Source: JBCCBV01 sp039033855
GTDB taxonomy: Bacteria > Planctomycetota > Phycisphaerae > Phycisphaerales > Phycisphaeraceae
DNA length: 14,102 nucleotides
Direction: 5' to 3'
NCBI GenBank assembly: GCA_039033855.1
Contig: JBCCBV010000037.1
Coordinates: 1-14,102 of the forward strand
Shown here: one piece after another, positions 8,239 to 14,102 of the stretch
Position numbering within the stretch: the stretch's first letter is position 1
Layout of the letters: every line of letters begins with the position of its first letter
Notes under the pieces: generated by a model
What the model was told of the DNA's origin: nothing
What the model saw: only the letters and a program-made list of their open reading frames with translations
The model's database searches: none
Program-made: the position numbers and the translations under genes

Positions 8239-9408
8239 ATGACGCCATGCCGCCGCGCCCCCGCCGGGCGTCGCATCCTGACGACGCTCTCGCTCGTGGT
8301 GTTGACCGCGGGCGTCGGGCTCTTGTCCGCGTGTGGGTCCGGTTCGACCCGCATCGCGGCCGAACGCCCGCTCAACACCCCCCGGGCCGCGACCAACCTG
8401 GCGATCGACTATCAGGCCGCCGCCGACCTGGGGTACGTGGTCAGCTGGGATTCGGCCATACGCCCGACCTCGGGCCAGCGCATCAGCACGGCCACGCTGA
8501 TGGGCGACCTGCTGGTGATCGGCCAAGAGCCCGAAAACCGGGTCATCGGCCTCGACTCCGCTACGGGCGAGGTCAAGTGGGCCTCGGTCATCGGCGACCG
8601 CCGCGAAGTGCTGTTCCCCCCGGTCCGCGAGGGCGGGCGTGTTTACTTTGGCAGCGACGTACGGGTCTACGTGCTCGACGCAGACACCGGCGATCGGGTC
8701 GAGGTGTACGACCTGGACTTCACCGCCACCACGACTCCGGTGCCCATGCCCCGCGGCGCCGCAGTGGGCACGCTTAACGGGCTGGTCGTGGCGTACAACC
8801 TGGCCGGCGGCTTCCCCAACTGGCGGTATCAGCTGCCCCAAGGCATCGACGCCCGCCCGCTGGTCACCGATCAGAACGTGTTCGTGGCCGACCGCGCAGG
8901 CAACTACGTCATGCTCGAAGCCCGCACCGGCGACCCGGTCTGGCGCAACCGCACGTTCGGGCCGGTTTTGGCCGCCCCGGCTCTGAGCGGGTCCGAGGTG
9001 CTGGTGCCGTCGATGGACCACACGCTTTACGCCTTGAACCGGGTCAGCGGGCTGGACACCTGGGTGTTCCGGGCCGACCGGCCGTTGACCGAATCGCCCT
9101 TCGTGACCGGGCAGACGGTCCTGGTCCCCTTGCCCGGCAAGGGGTTGCAAGCCCTCGACGCGTTCGGAGGAGACAAGCTCTGGTTCTTGGACCGCCCCGA
9201 CGCCCGGCCCGCGGCAACCAGCGTGTCTGGCAACCGATTGGTGTTCTACGAGCCCGGCCGGCTGATCGAAGTCGGCCTGGCCGACGGGCAGGTCGTCGCC
9301 GAAGGCCCCACCGCGGCGCTGCACACCGTCCTCGACGCGGGCCGTGGTCAACTGGTTCTGGTCGGGGCCCGCGGGCAAGTCGCTCGGCTCCGCCCGATCG
9401 AGCCCTAA
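8239..9408 (+). CDS. PQQ-like beta-propeller lipoprotein
   Basis: A protein of 389 aa, predicted to be exported and lipid-anchored. A basic N-terminus (RRAPAGRR) and a hydrophobic stretch (about 13-30) end in the lipobox LSAC with Cys32. The mature part is a chain of propeller blades of the PQQ-repeat type, recognisable from repeated turns such as GLDSATGEVKWA (104-115), MLEARTGDPVWR (225-236), ALNRVSGLDTWVF (265-277) and ALDAFGGDKLWFL (305-317). The fold is shared with the outer-membrane assembly lipoprotein BamB and with many planctomycete PQQ-repeat proteins. Residues for PQQ or metal catalysis as in alcohol dehydrogenases are not evident, so a scaffold or binding role is more likely than an enzymatic one. 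GGAG lies 8 nt before the ATG. It is the first gene after the promoter at 8115. The BamB role is only a possibility. Confidence 0.85.
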   Translation: MTPCRRAPAGRRILTTLSLVVLTAGVGLLSACGSGSTRIAAERPLNTPRAATNLAIDYQAAADLGYVVSWDSAIRPTSGQRISTATLMGDLLVIGQEPENRVIGLDSATGEVKWASVIGDRREVLFPPVREGGRVYFGSDVRVYVLDADTGDRVEVYDLDFTATTTPVPMPRGAAVGTLNGLVVAYNLAGGFPNWRYQLPQGIDARPLVTDQNVFVADRAGNYVMLEARTGDPVWRNRTFGPVLAAPALSGSEVLVPSMDHTLYALNRVSGLDTWVFRADRPLTESPFVTGQTVLVPLPGKGLQALDAFGGDKLWFLDRPDARPAATSVSGNRLVFYEPGRLIEVGLADGQVVAEGPTAALHTVLDAGRGQLVLVGARGQVARLRPIEP

Positions 9409-9453
9409 ACTACGGCAAGCGGTGCCCGCCCCCCGGACGGGTACGGCCCGCCC

Positions 9454-9458
9454 GAGGA
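9454..9458 (+). promoter_or_regulatory. Ribosome binding site of the IMP cyclohydrolase gene
   Basis: GAGGA stands 7 nt before the ATG at 9466, supporting that start and showing the gene is translated from its own site rather than being a leftover fragment. Confidence 0.65.
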
Positions 9459-9465
9459 AGCCCCG

Positions 9466-10140
9466 ATGCCGTCTGTTGAGGCCCAGGTTCCGATCCGCAC
9501 CGCGCTCTTGTCGGTTTCCGACAAGACGGATTTGGCCCCGTTCGCACGCCGGCTGGCCGGGCTGGGCGCGCGGCTGATCTCGACCGGCGGGACCGCCAAA
9601 GCGCTGATCGACGCCGGGCTCGACGTCACGCCCATCGAGCAGGTGACCGGGTTCCCCGAAATGATGGACGGCCGGGTCAAGACCCTGCACCCCAAGGTGC
9701 ACGGCGGGCTGCTGGCCGTGCGCGACAAGCCCGACCACGTCCGGGCCATGCAGGACGCGGGGATCGACGCCATCGACCTGGTCTGCGTGAATCTCTACCC
9801 CTTCGAGCGCACCGTGGCGGCGCTCGGCGACGACGGCCCCGCTAGCGACGCGATCGAGCAGATCGACATCGGCGGCCCGGCCATGATCCGCTCGGCCGCC
9901 AAGAACCATGCCTCTGTTTGCGTCGTGACCGACCCGGCCCAGTACGACCGGGTCTCCAACGAACTCGCCCGGCATGACGGGGCGACGACGCTCGGGTTCC
10001 GCCGATCGCTGGCGCAGGCCGCCTTCGAGCGCACCGCGGCGTACGACACGGCCATCCACGGCTGGTTCGCTCATCGCTTCGGCAGCGCCCCGGCACCCCC
10101 GGAGCTGCGCGGCGACGATTCGCCGACCGCCAACGCCTAA
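9466..10140 (+). CDS. purH: Stand-alone IMP cyclohydrolase (N-terminal domain of PurH only)
   Basis: A cytoplasmic protein of 224 aa that matches only the first half of bifunctional PurH (about 530 aa in E. coli). It should close formyl-AICAR to IMP, the last step of purine synthesis. It has the MGS-like fold: LLSVSDKTDL (14-23), LISTGGTA (37-44), DGRVKTLHPKVHGG (68-81), NLYPFE (109-114), IDIGGPAMIRSAAKNH (133-148) and YDTAIHGWF (193-201). The residues that align with the cyclohydrolase active site are kept: Lys72, Tyr111, Asp134, Lys146. The frame ends cleanly in TAA after a non-conserved tail (about 205-224), and cstA begins 27 bp later, so no AICAR transformylase domain follows, not even as a fragment. 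That activity must be encoded elsewhere, by a separate PurH C-domain or a PurP-like enzyme. The gene symbol covers the domain only. Confidence 0.9.
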   Translation: MPSVEAQVPIRTALLSVSDKTDLAPFARRLAGLGARLISTGGTAKALIDAGLDVTPIEQVTGFPEMMDGRVKTLHPKVHGGLLAVRDKPDHVRAMQDAGIDAIDLVCVNLYPFERTVAALGDDGPASDAIEQIDIGGPAMIRSAAKNHASVCVVTDPAQYDRVSNELARHDGATTLGFRRSLAQAAFERTAAYDTAIHGWFAHRFGSAPAPPELRGDDSPTANA

Positions 10141-10167
10141 GCCCCGCCGCGGCTTATCCTTGCCCGC

Positions 10168-12081
10168 ATGTGGGTTGTGCTGCTCGCGCTCGGCTCGGCC
10201 GGGGCGTTCATCCTGGCGTATCGCACCTACGGGCGCTGGCTCGGGCGGCGTGTCTTTGCGCTCTCGGTCAAGGCCGTCGCGCCGTCGGTCGAGCTCGAAG
10301 ACGGCCGCGACTACGTGCCCACCCCCACGCCGGTGGTGTTCGGCCACCATTTCACCAGCATCGCGGGCACCGGTCCGATTGTCGGGCCGGCCATCGCCGT
10401 GATGTGGGGGTGGCTGCCGGCGCTCTTGTGGGTGGTGTTTGGGTCGATTTTCATCGGTGCCGTGCACGACTTCGGCAGCCTGGTGGTCAGCCTGCGTCAC
10501 AAAGGCCAGACCGTCGGGCAGATCGCCGGAAAGGTGATCCATCCGCGGGTGCGCACGTTGTTCCTTCTGGTGCTGCTGCTGGCGTTGGTGATCATCCTGG
10601 CGATCTTTGGGCTGGTGATCGCCGCGGTGTTCCGCCAGTACCCGCAGGCGATCGCGCCGTGTCTGTTGCAGATTCCCCTGGCGGTGGCGATCGGATCGTG
10701 GTTGCGTAAGACCGGCGGCGGGCTGCGGGCGCTCACGATCCCGTCGTTGGCGGCGCTCGGGCTCATGTACGCCGCGGTCGTCTGGGGCGACGTCGGGGCG
10801 CTGGGCGCCTTCAACGCCTGGGCCGCGGGCTGGCCGCTGATCGTGTGGGTGGCGGTGCTGCTGGTCTACGCGGGCGTGGCCTCGGTGCTGCCGGTGTGGA
10901 CGCTGCTCCAGCCGCGCGACTACATCAACAGTCTGCAACTGGTCAGCGCGATGGGCCTGCTGGTCCTCGGCCTGCTGGTGGCCGGGACGATTGGCGGGGC
11001 GCCGATCGAAGCCGGGGCCGACCGGCCGCCGCTCGAACTGGTGGCGCCGGTTTATGACTTCGGCCCGGCCGGGGCGCCGCTCTTGTTCCCGTTTTTGTTC
11101 ATCACCATCGCTTGCGGCGCGATCAGCGGGTTCCATTGTCTGGTGAGTTCGGGAACGTCGAGCAAGCAGCTCCAGAGCGAACCCGCCGCCCGGGCCGTGG
11201 GCTACGGCGGGATGCTGCTCGAAGGGTTCCTGGCCGTGCTGGTGATCGTCGCCTGCTGCGCCGGGCTGGGCCTGGGCGCAGCCGACGGCGCCGCCGCGTG
11301 GAGCGAACGCTACGCCGGCTGGGGCGCCAGCAACACCCTGGGCGCCAAGGTCGCGGCGTTTGTCGACGGCTCGGCCAACCTCCTCGCGAGTTTGGGCATC
11401 GGCAAAGCCACGGCCGTGGCGCTGATGGGCGTGCTGGTGGCCTCGTTCGCCGGCACCACGCTGGACACCGCCACGCGATTGCAGCGGTACGTCATCCAGG
11501 AGCTTTTCGGCGGGTTGGCCGACGACGCTTCGCCGGTGGCCGAACTGGATGCGGAGGCCGGTGCCCGCGCCAAGGTTTCGCCGGTGCGCCGGGCCTTCGC
11601 CTGGTTGGGCAACCCGTATGCGGCCACGGCCGTGGCGATTTTGACCGCCGGTGCCTTGGCCGCGATGGCCGCGCCCGGCGTGGCGTGGAGTTGGAAGGCC
11701 GCCGGCACGGGCGGGCTCATCCTCTGGCCGATGTTCGGCGCCACCAACCAGCTCATCGGCGGGCTGGCGTTCCTCGTCATCGCGTTCTGGCTGGTCCGCC
11801 AGCGCAAACCCGTGGCGTTCCTGATTGTGCCCCTGGCGTTCATGCTGGTGATGCCGGCGTGGGCGCTCGGGTGGTCGTTATTCGTCGGCAGCGCAGAGTT
11901 CCCACGTTGGCTCGGGAGCGAGGGCCAGAGCAACCCGGTGCTCATCGCCATCGCCATCGCGACCCTTGCGCTCGAGGTGTGGATGGTGGTCGAGGCCATC
12001 CGCATCTGGCCCCGCGCCCGCAGGGCCGCGCTCGACGCGTCCGCAGACCAGGCCGAAGCCGAGGCCGGCCCCGACGCATGA
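10168..12081 (+). CDS. cstA: CstA-family carbon-starvation transporter
   Basis: A multi-pass inner-membrane protein of 637 aa, hydrophobic almost throughout, probably with 15 or more segments. Family signatures are clear: FGHHFTSIAGTGPIVGPA (58-75), GAVHDFGSL (97-105), GFHCLVSSGTSSKQL (321-335), FAGTTLDTATRLQRY (427-441) and WPMFGATNQL (520-529). E. coli CstA and its paralogue BtsT/YjiY take up peptides or pyruvate when carbon is scarce; the substrate here is unknown. A hydrophilic stretch at about 449-473 is probably a cytoplasmic loop, and the C-terminal tail (615-637) is Ala/Glu-rich. The protein is somewhat shorter than E. coli CstA (701 aa). The ATG at 10168 lacks a Shine-Dalgarno sequence, but it lies 27 bp after the IMP cyclohydrolase stop, so co-transcription is likely. 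Its stop codon overlaps the start of the next gene. Confidence 0.95.
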   Translation: MWVVLLALGSAGAFILAYRTYGRWLGRRVFALSVKAVAPSVELEDGRDYVPTPTPVVFGHHFTSIAGTGPIVGPAIAVMWGWLPALLWVVFGSIFIGAVHDFGSLVVSLRHKGQTVGQIAGKVIHPRVRTLFLLVLLLALVIILAIFGLVIAAVFRQYPQAIAPCLLQIPLAVAIGSWLRKTGGGLRALTIPSLAALGLMYAAVVWGDVGALGAFNAWAAGWPLIVWVAVLLVYAGVASVLPVWTLLQPRDYINSLQLVSAMGLLVLGLLVAGTIGGAPIEAGADRPPLELVAPVYDFGPAGAPLLFPFLFITIACGAISGFHCLVSSGTSSKQLQSEPAARAVGYGGMLLEGFLAVLVIVACCAGLGLGAADGAAAWSERYAGWGASNTLGAKVAAFVDGSANLLASLGIGKATAVALMGVLVASFAGTTLDTATRLQRYVIQELFGGLADDASPVAELDAEAGARAKVSPVRRAFAWLGNPYAATAVAILTAGALAAMAAPGVAWSWKAAGTGGLILWPMFGATNQLIGGLAFLVIAFWLVRQRKPVAFLIVPLAFMLVMPAWALGWSLFVGSAEFPRWLGSEGQSNPVLIAIAIATLALEVWMVVEAIRIWPRARRAALDASADQAEAEAGPDA

Positions 12082-12758
12082 CCGGCCCGGCGTTTCCTAC
12101 GATGAGCGCGATGCTGCCGTTCCGCTTTTCATGCGCCCGCCCGCTCGCCTCTGCCGCCTTGGCCTTTCCGGCCCTCTTGCCGGCCCTCGCCGTGGCGATG
12201 GGGCTGGTCGGTTGTGGGCGAACGCTGACCAACCCGCTGCTCGAGCCGCCGACCGCCAAGGTCGTGGCCGTGACCCCGGTCGAGCGCACGCCCGACGCCG
12301 TACGCTTGGTGGTGACGCTGCGGATCGAGAACCAGGCCAACGTCGAGCTGCCCCTGCGCGAGGCCAGCTATACGGTCCGCGGGCCTTCGGGCGCGTCGCG
12401 CACCACCCGGGCCCGGGTCTTCGCCACCGCGCCGCCCAACGGGGAGCAACTCATCCAACTCCCCGCCAGCGTGCGCACCCCGCCGACCGCCGCTACCGGC
12501 ACGACCGAGGAGCCGGTCTACCGCGCCTCCGGCACCGTCACTTACGAGCCGCCCGGCGAGTTCCGCCGACTGCTGACCGAGTCCGCCATCCCGCTGCCCG
12601 CGGTCCGTTTCGCCGGCACCGGCCGAGAGTCCGAAGGCCCCGGCCTGCTCGACTCGCTCGACGTGCTCGACGTATTTTCGGACGACGCAGACGCGCGCGA
12701 CACGGCCGAGTCCTCTCCTGCCACCGACGCCGTGCCCGCCACGGCCCCCGCCGAGTAA
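12078..12758 (+). CDS. LEA14-like (WHy-domain) lipoprotein
   Basis: A protein of 226 aa, predicted to be exported and lipid-anchored. The ATG overlaps the cstA stop as ATGA, a translational-coupling arrangement, so 12078 is chosen. In-frame ATGs at 12102 and 12111 would give a more usual, shorter signal peptide. The signal region ends in LVGC with Cys46 (counted from 12078). Residues about 57-185 look like a WHy/LEA type 2 domain: PPTAKVVAVTPVE, then LVVTLRIENQANVELPLR followed by SYTV, the typical alternation of strands with an N-rich turn. This fold is known from plant LEA14 proteins and many bacterial lipoproteins, with stress or interface roles in plants and no settled function in bacteria. 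The tail (about 186-226) is acidic and low in complexity. The gene sits 7 bp before nadB. Confidence 0.82.
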   Translation: MTGPAFPTMSAMLPFRFSCARPLASAALAFPALLPALAVAMGLVGCGRTLTNPLLEPPTAKVVAVTPVERTPDAVRLVVTLRIENQANVELPLREASYTVRGPSGASRTTRARVFATAPPNGEQLIQLPASVRTPPTAATGTTEEPVYRASGTVTYEPPGEFRRLLTESAIPLPAVRFAGTGRESEGPGLLDSLDVLDVFSDDADARDTAESSPATDAVPATAPAE

Positions 12759-12765
12759 CCGACCG

Positions 12766-14102
12766 ATGTTTTCCGCCTTCGACCAGCGCCGCTATCTGAT
12801 CCCGTTCCGCGCCACGCTGCTGCCGCAGATCTTCTGCGAGGTGCTCGTGGTCGGTGGGGGGGTGGCCGGGTGCTCGGCGGCGCTCGCGGCTTCGTCCGAA
12901 CACCCCGACGCCGACGTCATCGTGGTCCACAAGCGCGGCGCGGACGACAGCAACACCTTCTGGGCGCAGGGCGGCATCGCCGCGGCGCTATCCGAAGCCG
13001 ATTCGATCGACGAGCACGTGGCCGACACGCTCTCGGCTGGGGGAGACCTTTGCGACGTCCCGGCCGTCCGCCGCGCCGCCGAGCGCGGGCCGGCGTTGCT
13101 GCAGAACCTCATCGACCTGGGCTTGCGGCTCGACCGCGACGCCGCCGGCGACCTGTCACTCGGGCGCGAAGGCGGCCACGGTCGACCCCGCATCGTCCAC
13201 ACCGACGGCGACGCCACCGGCAAGAGCCTCTCGGCCTGCCTCCACCAGCAGCTCGCCGACCGCCCGAGCGTCCGCGTGTTCGACCACTGCTTCGTCCTCG
13301 ACCTGATCACCACCGAGGGCTCGCCCCCGCGCGTGGTCGGCGCCATTACGCACCACCCCAAGTTCGGCTTGCAGGTCATCTGGGCCCAGGCCGTGGTGTT
13401 GGCCGGCGGCGGGGTGGGCCAGGTGTTCCGCGAATCGACCAACCCGCCGAGCGCCACCGGCGACCCATTGGCCATGGCCTACCGGGCCGGGGCCGAGCTG
13501 CAGGACCTGTCGTTCGTACAATTCCACCCGACCACGCTCTACGTGGCCGGCGCCGCGCGCAGCCTGATCACCGAGGCCGTACGCGGCGAGGGCGCCCACC
13601 TGGTGGACCGCTCGGGCCGCCGGTTCATGCCCGACTACGACGAGCGCGCCGAGCTGGCGCCGCGCGACGTGGTCGCCCGGGCCATGCTCGACCACATGGC
13701 CGAGACCGCCGACCGCGTGTTTCTGGACATCCGACCGATCGGCGTCGAACGGTTCATGCAGCGCTTCCCGGGTATCTCTCAACTCCTTGAGAAGTTTGAT
13801 ATCGACCCGGCCAAACGGCCGATCCCCGTCCACCCCTCGGCCCACTACATGGTCGGCGGCGTCGCGACCGACCTCGAAGGCCGTACCTCACTCCCCGGCC
13901 TCTGGGCCTGTGGCGAGGCCGCCTGCACCGGGCTCCACGGCGCCAACCGCCTGGCCAGCAACTCGCTGCTCGAAGGCCTGGTGTTCGGCGACGCCGTGGG
14001 GCGCAACTGCCTGCAGGGCGTGGAGAACGGCCGAAGGCCCATCAAGGCCGTCTCCGACATCCGCCCGAGCGACCGCAGCGAGCTCGACCTGGCCGACGTG
14101 CG
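12766..14102 (+). CDS. nadB: L-aspartate oxidase, 3' end beyond the window
   Basis: The first 445 residues of a flavoprotein that oxidises L-aspartate to iminoaspartate, the first step of de novo NAD synthesis; NadA then makes quinolinate. The frame stays open to the edge. Seen: FAD-binding VVGGGVAGC (28-36), TFWAQGGIAAAL (64-75), REGGHGRPRIVHTDGDATG (134-152), LAGGGVGQVF (212-221), QFHPTTLY (252-259), then ITEAVRGEGAHL, ERAELAPRDVVARA, HPSAHYMVGGV and GLHGANRLASNSLLEGL, the order found in NadB. The related succinate dehydrogenase/fumarate reductase flavoproteins share the fold, but the RGEG, ELAPRD and GLHGANR blocks and the lack of sdhB-type neighbours favour NadB. The ATG at 12766 lies 7 bp after the preceding stop, has no strong Shine-Dalgarno sequence and gives an N-terminus (FDQRRYLIPF) that leads straight into the FAD motif. 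Confidence 0.95.
   Translation, partial: MFSAFDQRRYLIPFRATLLPQIFCEVLVVGGGVAGCSAALAASSEHPDADVIVVHKRGADDSNTFWAQGGIAAALSEADSIDEHVADTLSAGGDLCDVPAVRRAAERGPALLQNLIDLGLRLDRDAAGDLSLGREGGHGRPRIVHTDGDATGKSLSACLHQQLADRPSVRVFDHCFVLDLITTEGSPPRVVGAITHHPKFGLQVIWAQAVVLAGGGVGQVFRESTNPPSATGDPLAMAYRAGAELQDLSFVQFHPTTLYVAGAARSLITEAVRGEGAHLVDRSGRRFMPDYDERAELAPRDVVARAMLDHMAETADRVFLDIRPIGVERFMQRFPGISQLLEKFDIDPAKRPIPVHPSAHYMVGGVATDLEGRTSLPGLWACGEAACTGLHGANRLASNSLLEGLVFGDAVGRNCLQGVENGRRPIKAVSDIRPSDRSELDLADV

Noticed and set aside
8092..11136. Very long open frame (about 1000 codons) on the minus strand
   Set aside because: It runs antisense across the PQQ lipoprotein, IMP cyclohydrolase and part of cstA, all well supported on the plus strand. 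Its translation is rich in R, G, H, Q and P with no family motif, as expected from codon bias in GC-rich DNA.
11112..12077. Upstream in-frame extension of the WHy lipoprotein
   Set aside because: The frame stays open far upstream, but that part overlaps cstA out of frame and is R/G-rich. The signal peptide and lipobox place the true start at 12078 or slightly later.

Overview
The window comes from a GC-rich bacterium, most likely a planctomycete and possibly a member of the Phycisphaerae. Three things support this. The 3' end of a 16S rRNA gene carries the variant AATATGTTCCTGAGCC just before the universal CCTTGTACACACCGCCCGTCA block, which I recognise as planctomycete-like. That 16S gene is not followed by tRNA, 23S or 5S genes anywhere in the next 13.6 kb. 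The gene content also fits: a serine/threonine kinase with an N-terminal GspE-N-like domain, a PQQ-type propeller lipoprotein and a WHy-domain lipoprotein. The class assignment is inference.

Layout. Bases 1-420 are the 16S 3' end (+). Its trailer (421-686) contains a UUCG and a GNRA hairpin and ends at a strong hairpin terminator (687-715). Facing it on the minus strand are three genes in the order polyprenyl diphosphate synthase (5414-4356), a PAS-GAF-receiver signalling protein (4249-2459) and the 16S rRNA m5C methyltransferase rsmB (2227-812). They may form a loose operon, although gaps of 106 and 231 bp leave room for internal promoters. A 176-bp divergent control region (5415-5590) separates them from the plus-strand genes. 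It holds an exact TTGACA box inside an inverted repeat, and a minus-strand TATCAT box.

The plus strand then carries a membrane-anchored Ser/Thr protein kinase (5591-6829) and a transaldolase (7000-8058). A second promoter-like site (8115-8144) precedes a tightly packed run: PQQ-propeller lipoprotein, a stand-alone IMP cyclohydrolase (the N-terminal half of PurH only), a CstA-family transporter, a WHy/LEA14-like lipoprotein and the start of nadB (L-aspartate oxidase), which runs off the right edge.

The content is mostly housekeeping: rRNA and its modification, isoprenoid side-chain synthesis, pentose phosphate pathway, purine and NAD synthesis, nutrient uptake and envelope lipoproteins, plus two signalling proteins. 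I see no mobile element, CRISPR array, tRNA, phage gene or obvious defence system. The observations most worth a second look are the IMP cyclohydrolase lacking its transformylase half, the signalling protein whose H-box has Gln where the phospho-accepting His should be and which has no ATPase domain, the tail-anchored kinase without an external sensor, and the dyad over the -35 box in the divergent promoter region.
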